NCBI GenBank assembly: GCA_964529285.1
Contig: CAZGWK010000024.1
Location: 1-49,334 of the forward strand
Direction of reading: 5' to 3'
DNA: 49,334 nucleotides
From: SURF-21 sp964529285
Lineage (GTDB): Bacteria; Actinomycetota; Geothermincolia; Geothermincolales; RBG-13-55-18
The position numbers were made by a program, and so were the translations under genes. Positions 31,358 through 40,498 of this stretch are shown piece after piece. The notes beneath the pieces were generated by a model. That model was given only the letters and a program-made list of their open reading frames with translations. It searched no databases and was not told where the DNA came from. Every line of letters begins with the position of its first letter. The stretch's first letter is position 1.

Positions 31358-32542
31358 ATGTCTTACATCGATTGCTGCGACTGGGATAAGTGCACCGTAT
31401 GCGGTGAATGCCTCATGCAGTGCCCGGTCATGGAGATGGGGGAAGAAGAAGCCAAGGCGGAATTCGCGAGACTGCTCGCGGGAGAGCCGGCACCGCGCGT
31501 CTTCAGCGCATGCACCCTGTGCTTCAAGTGCAACAATTTCTGCCCGGAGGGGCTGAGGCCGTACGAGCTAATCCTGGAGCGCATAACGGGCAGGGACGAT
31601 GCCAGGCCGGCCATGCTGCCCTATTTCATCAACGGGCTTCCTGCCCCGGGTCTCTTTCAGGATCTATACGCTTCTTTGAGCTTCGGGGAGCAGGAGATAC
31701 TGCGGCGCTGGGCCTCACCGCCCCCTGCGTCCAAGGATGCACTCTTTATAGGCTGCATAGGCAAGACCGTCTGTTATGATATCGAAAATTCCCAGGTCCT
31801 GAAGGACCTGCCCAAGTTCGGGCCCAGCGACGTCTGCTGCGGCGAGCTGGCCTACCGCGGCGGTGCCTGGGATACCTACGCGGAGATCACCGAGAGGATG
31901 CTGGCCCGCTTCGGCGAGCTGGACATCGAGAGGATGGTCTGCTACTGCGCCTCCTGCTACAACTTCCTGAACGGGATACTGCCCAAGGTCTACGGAAAGC
32001 GCCTGCCCTTCCAGCTTGTCTCGCTCTACGAATGGCTGCTGGAAAAGGTGGAGGCGGGAGAGCTGGAAGCCGTGAGGCCCCTGGGGTATAGCGCTGCGGT
32101 ACACGAGTCCTGCTACACGAGCGAGCTGGGGCCGGATTTCTACGCAGCACTGCGCAAGCTCTACCAGGCGGCCGGGGTGGAGATCGTGGAGTTGAAGCAC
32201 AACCGGGACCACGCGCTCTCGTGCGGAGCCGCAAGCATCGCCCGCAGGTGGAACCCGCTGGATGTCATACGGGGGCAGAACCGCAGGTACCGCGAGGTGA
32301 AGTCCTCGGGGACCAGGCAGATGGCCGTGAACTGCCCCGGCTGCTATCTCACTCTCTCACCCACCAGCTGGCTGCAGGGGATCAAGGTCCATTACATGCT
32401 GGAGGAGGTTCTGCGCGCTTTCGGAGACGACATAAGTACTCCCATGATAAAGCGCATGCCTCTCATCGTCCGGGCCTTCATAAAGAGGGCCCCGCTGGCC
32501 TTCAAGAGAGTGTCCCTGCCCCTGCCGCACATCCAGCCCTAG
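31358..32542 (+). CDS. HdrD-like iron-sulfur protein with two CCG domains
   Basis: The 394-residue protein has two [4Fe-4S] motifs (Cys12, 15, 18, 22 and Cys52, 55, 58, 62) and then two CCG domains. The first has IGCIGK, VCCGE and CYCASC; the second has HESCY, LSCG and CPGC. This is the HdrB/HdrD type of cofactor arrangement used to reduce disulfides or pass electrons between carriers. It is cytoplasmic or membrane-associated, without membrane helices. AAAAGGGG precedes the start at 31358. It is followed after 22 bases by the first MetV-like gene, so the two are almost certainly co-expressed. Confidence 0.87.
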   Translation: MSYIDCCDWDKCTVCGECLMQCPVMEMGEEEAKAEFARLLAGEPAPRVFSACTLCFKCNNFCPEGLRPYELILERITGRDDARPAMLPYFINGLPAPGLFQDLYASLSFGEQEILRRWASPPPASKDALFIGCIGKTVCYDIENSQVLKDLPKFGPSDVCCGELAYRGGAWDTYAEITERMLARFGELDIERMVCYCASCYNFLNGILPKVYGKRLPFQLVSLYEWLLEKVEAGELEAVRPLGYSAAVHESCYTSELGPDFYAALRKLYQAAGVEIVELKHNRDHALSCGAASIARRWNPLDVIRGQNRRYREVKSSGTRQMAVNCPGCYLTLSPTSWLQGIKVHYMLEEVLRAFGDDISTPMIKRMPLIVRAFIKRAPLAFKRVSLPLPHIQP

Positions 32543-32564
32543 GATTGCGGGAGGTAATGAAGGT

Positions 32565-33296
32565 ATGAACAGGTCGGCATGGAAATCCGCTGAGGAACTC
32601 GATTACATGTTGAGAGACGCACGCAAGGTATCCATCCTGTCCTGCGGCATCTGCGCCAACCTCAGCGATACGGGCGGCTCGCGCGGGATCAGGTTCATGA
32701 AGAAGACGCTGGAGGCGGGGGGCAGGGAGGTCGTCTGCGCCCGCAACGTCATGGCCTGCTGCGCAGAGGAGATAATGCGGCAGGCGCTGCGCATCAACGC
32801 GAAGTCCATCCGCGAGAGCGACGCGCTCGTCGTAATAAGCTGCGCCGCGGGGGTGAAGTCGGCCTTCCTGTGCGAGCCGGGTATACCCATCGTGCCCGCG
32901 GCGGATTCCGTGGGCAGCGTGCCGGTATCGCGCCGCGACGATCCCGTGGCCCGCAGCCTGTGCACCAACTGCGGCCACTGCGTCATCGCCTATACGGGCG
33001 GCATATGCCCGTTGAGCGAGTGCCCTTCGGGCAAGAAGTACGAGCCCTGCGCGAGATATGGGGAGAGAGGTGACGCGTGCGTCGTCGACGACTCCAGGCA
33101 GTGCATCTGGCGCGAGATAGAACGCAGAGGCGAACTGGAGGCGCTGCGCGAGCTGGGCCGCATGCACGAACAGGACGGTTTCAGGCGCCTCGTGCCCGCC
33201 GGAAGCACGCCGAGCCCGCGGCTCCTGCGCAGTATCTCGGGCTGGCTGGTCGCGCGCGGCGGCTGGTTCGCGAGGCTGGTCTCTTTCATCAACTGA
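32565..33296 (+). CDS. MetV-like zinc/iron-sulfur protein, copy 1
   Basis: The 243-residue protein ends in the domain found at the C-terminus of methylene-tetrahydrofolate reductase partners (MetV, MTHFR_C): CTNCGHCVIAYTGGICPLSEC at 133-153, with a further Cys162, followed by CIWREIERRGELEALREL. The N-terminal half has a KVSILSCGICANLSDTGG start and more Cys at 58, 65, 66, 93 and 103, as MetV proteins do. In acetogens MetV binds MetF and passes electrons to it. No metF gene is here, so the partner may be the HdrD-like protein just upstream. A second copy follows at 33575. Confidence 0.82.
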   Translation: MNRSAWKSAEELDYMLRDARKVSILSCGICANLSDTGGSRGIRFMKKTLEAGGREVVCARNVMACCAEEIMRQALRINAKSIRESDALVVISCAAGVKSAFLCEPGIPIVPAADSVGSVPVSRRDDPVARSLCTNCGHCVIAYTGGICPLSECPSGKKYEPCARYGERGDACVVDDSRQCIWREIERRGELEALRELGRMHEQDGFRRLVPAGSTPSPRLLRSISGWLVARGGWFARLVSFIN

Positions 33297-33574
33297 GCCG
33301 CTCGAGATACCGCCAAAACCGCTCGTTCCTGCCTGAGGACATGACGTGACCTGCCCGCTATAGAGACGGGAACGGGATTGAAAGGCGCGTCCGGGACCTG
33401 TCCGGGCAGGGAAGTTCGTGCCGGCCTGGGCGCCGAACCCCTTGCGTCAGGCTTGCGGCTCGCCTTTTCTACTGCCCGCTGCATTGCCGAAGTATCCCGG
33501 GTCTGATATCTTCAATGCACGCGAGCTGACGGCCGAGCGGAGGATTTGGGGCTGTTCGACCGGAATGAGGGGCC

Positions 33575-34306
33575 ATGAACAAGAGCGTCTGGAAATCCTC
33601 AGCGGAGATACAACATGCCCTCGCGGGCGCGCAGAAGGTAGCGATCTTTTCCTGCGGATGGTGTGCGAACCTCAGCGAGACCGGCGGGATCAGGGGAATG
33701 CATTACCTGGCTGATATGCTGCGCGGATGGGGCAAGGAAGTGGTGGTGCAACGCTGCTTTATCCTCTGCTGCTCGCAGGAAGGCATGGCACAGGCCCTCC
33801 GGGTATATAGAAAGAAGATAGAAAAGAGCGATGCCCTGGTGGTCCTCAGCTGTTCGGCGGGGCTGAAGACCGCTTTTCTCTGCAAGCCGCCGGCGCGGGT
33901 GGTGGCGGTCACGGATACGGTGGGGAGTATCCCGGTGACCTGGGAAGACGACCCCGTGGCCAGCAGCGCCTGCATCTCTTGCGGCAGTTGCGTAATCACC
34001 TATACCGGCGGTATCTGCCCCATGAGCAAATGCCCGGCAGGGGCCAAATACGGTCCCTGCTCGGATTACTACGATGGCAGGGTGGAGTGCGCCCAGGACC
34101 CGCTGCGGTCCTGTATCTGGGCGGAGATAGCGCGCCGCGGAGACCTGGAGGCGCTGCGCAAGCTGGCCGCGATACACAAAACGGAGGGGGAGAACCGGCT
34201 GCATTCACCTCCGCACGGGGCCACGGCCCCGTGGCTCAGGGGGGTCGCTGGAAGGGTACTCGCGGGAGTGCGGGGACTTCCGCGCATCGTCCCCTTCCTC
34301 AAATAG
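33575..34306 (+). CDS. MetV-like zinc/iron-sulfur protein, copy 2
   Basis: This protein is also 243 residues and aligns over its full length with copy 1 without large gaps. The shared blocks are CANLSETGG, VLSCSAGLK, CISCGSCVITYTGGICPMSKCP and CIWAEIARRGDLEALRKL. The Cys ligands of the C-terminal MetV domain are all kept, while the surrounding sequence has diverged to roughly half identity, so both copies are under selection. GAGGGG precedes the start. The gap of 278 bases from copy 1 holds no gene I can support. Confidence 0.82.
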   Translation: MNKSVWKSSAEIQHALAGAQKVAIFSCGWCANLSETGGIRGMHYLADMLRGWGKEVVVQRCFILCCSQEGMAQALRVYRKKIEKSDALVVLSCSAGLKTAFLCKPPARVVAVTDTVGSIPVTWEDDPVASSACISCGSCVITYTGGICPMSKCPAGAKYGPCSDYYDGRVECAQDPLRSCIWAEIARRGDLEALRKLAAIHKTEGENRLHSPPHGATAPWLRGVAGRVLAGVRGLPRIVPFLK

Positions 34307-34533
34307 CGGCAGACGGCGGTATCCTGTCCGTCCCGCACGCGCCCTCGCCGGCCCGCATCCGGCCCGCGCCTGTATGGGGTCCGGTGAAGGTCCAACAATT
34401 CAAATATTGAAAAGCGCGACCAACAAGGCGTTTCTTGCGTCTTAAGTATTACGCGTCATATGTCGTTTATTAGTAACGGAAGGAACGCCCTTGCGGTTCG
34501 TTTTTGCATTGCATGGCAGGCATAAGGAGTCGA

Positions 34534-35262
<729 letters not shown>

Positions 35263-35287
35263 TGAGGCGGGCAAGGGTGATCAGAAA

Positions 35288-36220
35288 ATGGACACGGTTC
35301 TCAGCATAGAAAACCTGCACAAGGAATACCGCGGAGGGTGGCGCAAGCCGCCGCGCACCGCGCTCGCGGGCCTGAACCTGGAGGTGCCGAGGGGGAGGAC
35401 CATAGGCCTCCTGGGACCGAACGGGGCCGGGAAGACCACCACGTTGAAATGTATCATGGGGCTTATCCGGCCGCAGGGAGGAAGCATACGTATATTCGGA
35501 GAGGAGAACGCGGGGGCGGAGGCGCGCAAGGCCATCGGGTTCCTCCCCGAGCAGCCGTATTTCGACCTCTACCTGACCCCGCGCATGCTGCTCTCCTATT
35601 ACGGGCGCCTCATGGGCATTCAACGGGACAACCTGCAGGCGCGCATCTCGCACGTGCTGAACCTGGTGGGCATGGGAGAGGAATGCGACCTTGCCATGGA
35701 AAAGTATTCCAAGGGCATGCTGCAGAGGATAGGTCTGGCGCAGGCCCTTCTGTCTAAACCCGCGTTCCTCGTGCTCGACGAACCATCCTCGGGCCTCGAC
35801 CCGCTGGGCAAACTGCAGGTGCGGGACTTGCTGGAAGGCCTGAAAGAGGAGGGGACCACGATACTTCTGAGCTCTCACCAGCTTTCGGAGATAGAGGAGA
35901 TATGCGACGGGGTAGCCATCATCCACAAGGGCAGAAACGTCGCCTCCGGAGGCCTGGACGAGCTGCTGAGGTCGCGGGAAGAATACGAGATCGTGCTGGA
36001 AAGGCCCCTGTCCGCGCCCCCCGTGGACCTGCCCGCCGCGGCATCGTGGGCGGATGCCACGCAGACCCGCCTGCTGGTGGAAAAGGCGGACTTGAACCGG
36101 GCGCTGGGAGCCCTGGCGGAGAGCGGGGCGGCGATATCCGCGGTCAGCCAGCGCCGCATGAGGCTTGAGGAGTATTTCCTGGAGCAGGTGGGAGACAGGG
36201 GATGGGAGGTGAGGCCGTGA
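35288..36220 (+). CDS. ABC transporter ATP-binding protein
   Basis: The 310-residue ATPase has Walker A GPNGAGKT near 44-51, the signature YSKGMLQRIGLAQAL, Walker B FLVLDEPSSGLDP and the switch His in SSHQLSEIEEI. A C-terminal extension of about 80 residues is typical of the NatA/CcmA-like group that works with ABC-2 permeases. It would power export or membrane remodelling by the permease that overlaps its 3' end. The start lies 25 bases after the His-rich protein gene. Confidence 0.92.
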   Translation: MDTVLSIENLHKEYRGGWRKPPRTALAGLNLEVPRGRTIGLLGPNGAGKTTTLKCIMGLIRPQGGSIRIFGEENAGAEARKAIGFLPEQPYFDLYLTPRMLLSYYGRLMGIQRDNLQARISHVLNLVGMGEECDLAMEKYSKGMLQRIGLAQALLSKPAFLVLDEPSSGLDPLGKLQVRDLLEGLKEEGTTILLSSHQLSEIEEICDGVAIIHKGRNVASGGLDELLRSREEYEIVLERPLSAPPVDLPAAASWADATQTRLLVEKADLNRALGALAESGAAISAVSQRRMRLEEYFLEQVGDRGWEVRP

Positions 36221-36996
36221 AAGCGGTGGGCGCTTTCGCGTGGAGCGTCGTGCAGGACGCCCTGCACCGCAAGGTCTTCTACGCCATACTGGCCTTCACG
36301 GTGGTGCTGATACTCTTCACCCCGCTTCTGCCCAGCGCGGAGGTGGGGGTGCAGGTAGACCTCATGCGCGAGGCCGCCCTGGGGCTGACCAGCATAATGG
36401 CATTTCTCCTCGCCGTAATCCTGGGCTCCACCATCATCCCCGGAGAGCTGGGGCGGCGCACCCTTTACAATACGCTCTCCAAGCCCGTCCGCCGCTGGCA
36501 GTATTACCTCGGCAAGTACGTCGGTATAGTGCTGATCGTCGCGGTCTCGCTGGCCCTGACCTTCGTGGTCCTGGTCCTGTTCATCCTGATCAAGTTCGGA
36601 ATCTTCAATCCCGGCATCGCCAAGGCGCTGCTCGCGATCCTTTTCGAAGCCCTTATCCTCACATCGGTGGCCATGCTCGCCTCCGTATACTTCAGCCCCG
36701 TGATATGCATACTGCTGACCGGGCTCTTCTACGTGATATGCCACGTCAAGGGGGATTTCCTCTACCGCGGCATGACCGAAGCCGGGCAGAACCCCGCCGT
36801 GAAGGTGGTTTCCGGCGTATTCTACTACCTGCTTCCCAACCTGGAACGTTTCAATATCAACGAGACCATCGCTCACGGCGAGAGGGTGTTCGAGGTAGGG
36901 GCTGCTGAGCTGCTGCTGCTCTTCGCCATAGCCGCTGCCTTCTCGGCCATCTTCATCTGTCTCGGCAGCTACCTGTTCTCGCGGAGGGACCTGTGA
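36217..36996 (+). CDS. ABC-2-type transporter permease
   Basis: The 259-residue protein has about six membrane segments and the GELGRRTLYNTLSKPVRRWQYYLGKYVG block common in ABC-2 permeases. It pairs with the ATPase just upstream. GTG at 36217 is chosen as start: it overlaps the ATPase stop (GTGA) and follows GGAGGTGAGG. The ATG at 36202 has no such site. The cargo cannot be told from the sequence. Confidence 0.87.
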   Translation: MKAVGAFAWSVVQDALHRKVFYAILAFTVVLILFTPLLPSAEVGVQVDLMREAALGLTSIMAFLLAVILGSTIIPGELGRRTLYNTLSKPVRRWQYYLGKYVGIVLIVAVSLALTFVVLVLFILIKFGIFNPGIAKALLAILFEALILTSVAMLASVYFSPVICILLTGLFYVICHVKGDFLYRGMTEAGQNPAVKVVSGVFYYLLPNLERFNINETIAHGERVFEVGAAELLLLFAIAAAFSAIFICLGSYLFSRRDL

Positions 36997-37682
36997 AAAA
37001 GACGGTGTTGATCGCGGTCGTAATCGCGCTGCTGGCGGCGGCGCTGCTGCAATGGGGCCTGGACCGGACGCCGGCCGGTACCGACGAGGCGGCCATCGAG
37101 AAGTTCCCATCAGCGTCCAGCCTGCTCGACGTGCTGGGCGGAGCGAGGCAGTACGTCGCCTACGTGCTGTACATCAAGACCGATACGCTGCATCATACCT
37201 ATTACGGCGGAGCAGCAGAAGAAGGCGAACTGGTGCCGTATTTCCTGCTCATAGCCCTGCTTGACCCTAATTACGTAAGCGCATATTACGTCGGAGCGGG
37301 GACCATCGCAGCGCAGGGAAAGAGGGACGAGGCCATCGAGTTCAACCTGCAGGGGATAAAAGCCAACCCCGAGTCCGCGGACCTCTACTACAGCCTTGGG
37401 GACCTCTATCTCGTGGAGGAAAGGTACGAGGAGGCGAAAGACGCCTTCCTGCAGGCAAAGGAGTACGAACCCGAGGTGGTGAGCAGGAACATGATCCTCA
37501 CGGCCCTCGCCGCCACTTACAGTAGGCTGGGCGACTACGATGCGCAGCGCAGGGTGTTGATGGAGAAAGCCATCGCCAGCAGGATCCAGCTCCTGGAGGA
37601 AGGCCTCGACTACGAGCGGCAGAAGATGCTCGTGAAAAGGGTAAACTCCGCGGTGAATTCGGCCGTGGAAGCCGGCAGATAA
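36993..37682 (+). CDS. TPR-repeat lipoprotein-like or membrane-anchored protein
   Basis: The 229-residue protein starts with GTG overlapping the permease stop (GTGA), after GGAGGG. It has an N-terminal membrane segment (about 3-22) and then tetratricopeptide-like helices, the clearest being PESADLYYSLGDLYLVEERYEEAKDAFLQAKEYEP near 127-161. It has no lipobox Cys. The TPR part probably faces outward and holds the His-rich protein and the transporter together; this is inference from the operon. Confidence 0.8.
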   Translation: MKKTVLIAVVIALLAAALLQWGLDRTPAGTDEAAIEKFPSASSLLDVLGGARQYVAYVLYIKTDTLHHTYYGGAAEEGELVPYFLLIALLDPNYVSAYYVGAGTIAAQGKRDEAIEFNLQGIKANPESADLYYSLGDLYLVEERYEEAKDAFLQAKEYEPEVVSRNMILTALAATYSRLGDYDAQRRVLMEKAIASRIQLLEEGLDYERQKMLVKRVNSAVNSAVEAGR

Positions 37683-37873
37683 AGCGAAGCGATAAAGAAC
37701 TCCGGGGAGATACATACCCTCCCGATGCCCCTTGCCGCGGCCGCAGCGATATATTCTCGCGCCGCAGTGCCGGTTCGGGATGAGCTTGCACGCCGGCCGA
37801 TCGCCGCACGGTACGCGGTAGCGATGTGCGGCTTGATAATTGCGCCTGAGTCCGTAAATATAGATAAAACCGG

Positions 37874-37948
37874 GGGCGTTTAGCTCAGCGGGAGAGCGCC
37901 TGCCTTACAAGCAGGAGGTCGGCAGTTCAAATCTGCCAACGCCCACCA
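37874..37948 (+). tRNA. tRNA-Val (anticodon UAC)
   Basis: A full cloverleaf is present: acceptor GGGCGTT pairs with AACGCCC, D-stem GCTC/GAGC, anticodon stem CCTGC/GCAGG with loop CTTACAA giving anticodon TAC, and T-stem GGCAG/CTGCC with loop TTCAAAT. The CCA end is encoded. It reads GTA codons and, in many bacteria, other Val codons through a modified U34. A terminator follows. Confidence 0.97.
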
Positions 37949-37957
37949 CGACTCCTG

Positions 37958-37986
37958 AAGCTTCGGCGCAGAGCCGGAGCTTTTTT
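37958..37986 (+). terminator. Rho-independent terminator of the tRNA gene
   Basis: GCTTCGGC and GCCGGAGC form an 8-bp stem with one G-U pair, followed by TTTTTT. Confidence 0.85.
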
Positions 37987-38233
37987 CTTGGGTGCACTCT
38001 ATCCTGGCCTCACGGCTGTCCCCCGTCATGCCCCCATTGTTTTAGCGAGGGAGAAAGGCCTGGCCGCGGCTTTCCATAACCGAGCGGAGTCCCGTTCGCC
38101 CGGTCGGTGTGTGGTCAATCCGCCTTTACCGGTCCGTGATGGTGTTGCGGCGGGGGAGAGTGTTGACCGCTTCCACGGGCGAGTCCTATGATGATTCTGC
38201 GGAAAAAACATGCTGAAAAACGGAGGCCGTACA

Positions 38234-39022
38234 ATGGAGACTACACCGGAGGAGAAGGCCGAGCTGTTGATGGAGCTGGCGGAGGCGCCGACCAGCCGTC
38301 TCGAAGCGGAGCTGGCTTTTCGCTATCTTAACGCCCACCTCGAGGCATATATCAAGCGCAGCGGCGAGATCAATATACTGGACGTAGGGAGCGGTCTCGG
38401 CGAGGTAGCCCTTCGCTTCGCGGCTCTGGGTCATAAAGTCACCATGCTGGAGCCGCAGGCATGCCTGCTGGAGACGGCCGAGGAGAGGGCGAGGCAGCAG
38501 CTGCCCGATCGCGCCGGCCTCATGAGATTCCTCAACGAACGCATAGAAAACCTCGAGGACTGCATAGATGACGAGTTCGATCTCATCGTCTGCCACGAGA
38601 CCATAGAATATGTGGACGATCCGCTGAAGGCGTTCAACGTCATCACCCGCGTATTGAAGCCTCGCGGCACCCTGTCCCTCGTCTTCCTCAACCGCTACGG
38701 GCTTATTATGCGCAGGGTGATCGTCGAGGAGAACGTAAAAGAGGCCATCGATACCTTCGAGGTCGACGAGTTCGAGACGCAACTGCACCGCGGGCGGGGC
38801 CACCTCTATTCTGACGCGGAGCTGAAGGCGCTCCTGGAGCCACTTGGATACAATATCGATGGACAGTACGGGCTGCTAGTCTTCTCCGAATTCATCGACT
38901 GCACGCTGTTCGATGAGGGGCAGTGCTTAAAGGGGATGCTGGAGCTGGAGGAGAAGGCGGGCAGAGAACCTCACCTCAAGGGCGTCGGTAAATTCGTGCA
39001 GCTCATCTGCTCTAAATCCTGA
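38234..39022 (+). CDS. SAM-dependent methyltransferase, CmoM/SmtA-like
   Basis: The 262-residue class I methyltransferase has the SAM motif INILDVGSGLGEVALRF near 42-58 and FDLIVCHETIEYVDDP in the position of motif IV. After it comes LSLVFLNRYGLIMRRV, which closely resembles the LSLMFYNAHGLLM block of E. coli CmoM. CmoM methylates the carboxymethoxyuridine at position 34 of certain tRNAs. The start at 38234 follows GGAGG with seven bases between. Its neighbour is tRNA-Val(UAC), one of the tRNAs modified by this pathway in E. coli. No cmoA or cmoB is in the window, so the assignment stays tentative. Confidence 0.75.
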   Translation: METTPEEKAELLMELAEAPTSRLEAELAFRYLNAHLEAYIKRSGEINILDVGSGLGEVALRFAALGHKVTMLEPQACLLETAEERARQQLPDRAGLMRFLNERIENLEDCIDDEFDLIVCHETIEYVDDPLKAFNVITRVLKPRGTLSLVFLNRYGLIMRRVIVEENVKEAIDTFEVDEFETQLHRGRGHLYSDAELKALLEPLGYNIDGQYGLLVFSEFIDCTLFDEGQCLKGMLELEEKAGREPHLKGVGKFVQLICSKS

Positions 39023-39034
39023 AGCGTTCCTCAA

Positions 39035-39062
39035 AGCCGCATCCGCGATCGCATCCGCGGCT
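39035..39062. terminator. Possible hairpin between convergent genes
   Basis: AGCCGC and GCGGCT enclose GCATCCGC-type repeats. A T-run follows only after ten bases, so terminator function is uncertain. Confidence 0.3.
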
Positions 39063-39124
39063 GAAGCTCAAGGTTTTTTCGCTCTGCCTCCACCACACAA
39101 GCTCCTTGCCGGCCGTGCGACGGC

Positions 39125-40384
39125 TTATACTTTCGCGATGCGGCGCAGGGAGGCCGTGGTCCCGCTCAAACCCCTCCGGACCACCGCGTAGGTCAGGAGC
39201 TGCTGGTAAAGGCTCTCGTCCTCCAGATCGCGCCAGCGCAGCTTGCGCTTGGTCCGGGTGAGGAAGAGCATGGGTATCCAGGTCCCGGTGTTCACGTAGT
39301 ATTTGCCCTTGTTTCCTCCCAGCACGGGCTGGAGTTCGTTGGAGTAGTAACGGTGATCGTGACCGAAGACCACTACATCTATGCTGTTATCGTCGAGGAG
39401 TATCTCCCTCGCGGCCACCGAAAGGGCGTCCTCGCGCGTGGCCAGGGAATCCAGCAGGAGGTCATCGCAGCCGATATCCTCATCCTCGTCCTCCTCCGGA
39501 AAATCGGCGCAAAGCATGGCCGCGTCCTCGATCCCCGGCATCTCGACCCGCCCGCGTCCCGATACCAGGTCCACGAAGCGTTTGCGGGAATAACCCCAGG
39601 AATCGATGCGGCCCTCCCTCTTTCGCCGCAACAGCTCGCGGCTTTGCTTGAAGGGGGGGAATCCCACCCTGGACATGAAACGCAACAATTTGTAGCCGTA
39701 GACCAGCTTGAACCACCAGCTCTCGTCCTGGATACCCATGAAAACCATATTGGGTATAGGCCTCACGTTATTGATGAAGGGATTGCGTTCGCTCAACATG
39801 CCGTTGGAGAAGTACTCCAGAAAACAGTTTCCCCAACTCCTCTCCAGGCGCAGTTCGCCCGTCTTGGGGTCGCGCAGGAAGGGGTGGGTGAAATCCTCGA
39901 AGACGCTGTCCGCGAAATACTGGTTCCCGTGCTCGATGTACAGCGGGCCGCTGCGGTACACGCCGCTGGACTCGAAGTGAAAGTGCTCGGAATCGGGCCC
40001 GCCAAGCTCCTCCAGAAGGCGGTCGCGTACGCGCGGCCAGAACAGATCCACGTCATGGTTGCCGGGCAGTACCACCACGCGGTGGCCTCTTTCCATGAAG
40101 ACGCGGAGGGAAGTGAAGAAATCGTTGTGCGCCCGCAGCACCCTCTCCAGTTTTTCCAGGGATTCGCTCTCGGTGCTTCCCAGGCGGGAAAAGGGATGGA
40201 CGGTGGTCTTCTCCAGGTTGACCGCGACGAAATCGATGAAGTCTCCATTGATGATGAGCTCGCTGCTGCGACGCTTGCCCAGCTGCTCCAGGAAGGCCAG
40301 GAAGCTGTCGTCCTGCTCGAAGTCATCCAGGTAATCTCCTGCTCCCAGGTGCAGGTCGCTGATTATGTACCTCGTCTTCGCCAC
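39125..40384 (-). CDS. Calcineurin-like metallophosphoesterase
   Basis: The 419-residue protein has all dinuclear metal-site motifs in order: SDLHLGAG near 9-16, NGDFIDF at about 46-52, LPGNHDVD near 105-112, and FGHDHRYY near 342-349. The type is close to UDP-2,3-diacylglucosamine pyrophosphatase-like enzymes, but it is much longer, with an insert of about 150 residues between the GNHD and GHDH motifs. Substrate unknown; nucleotide or phospholipid-type diphosphates are likely. It has no signal peptide. Confidence 0.85.
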   Translation of the reverse strand: MAKTRYIISDLHLGAGDYLDDFEQDDSFLAFLEQLGKRRSSELIINGDFIDFVAVNLEKTTVHPFSRLGSTESESLEKLERVLRAHNDFFTSLRVFMERGHRVVVLPGNHDVDLFWPRVRDRLLEELGGPDSEHFHFESSGVYRSGPLYIEHGNQYFADSVFEDFTHPFLRDPKTGELRLERSWGNCFLEYFSNGMLSERNPFINNVRPIPNMVFMGIQDESWWFKLVYGYKLLRFMSRVGFPPFKQSRELLRRKREGRIDSWGYSRKRFVDLVSGRGRVEMPGIEDAAMLCADFPEEDEDEDIGCDDLLLDSLATREDALSVAAREILLDDNSIDVVVFGHDHRYYSNELQPVLGGNKGKYYVNTGTWIPMLFLTRTKRKLRWRDLEDESLYQQLLTYAVVRRGLSGTTASLRRIAKV

Positions 40385-40498
40385 TTAATATCACCGTTCT
40401 GCTTACGCTTTCAGGCCGCTTTATCCATATAGGCGAACCAAGAATTGAGTATAACATCCCTGCCGTACTAGGGTTTTGTTTCGGGCGCTCAGCGGCAA

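Noticed and set aside
33297..33574. Gene between the two MetV-like copies
   Set aside because: The only frame there lacks a ribosome site and overlaps the start of copy 2; nothing protein-like is visible.
39353..40432. 359-codon frame on the plus strand opposite the metallophosphoesterase
   Set aside because: The minus-strand protein has all four metallophosphoesterase motifs; the plus-strand frame is compositional shadow only.
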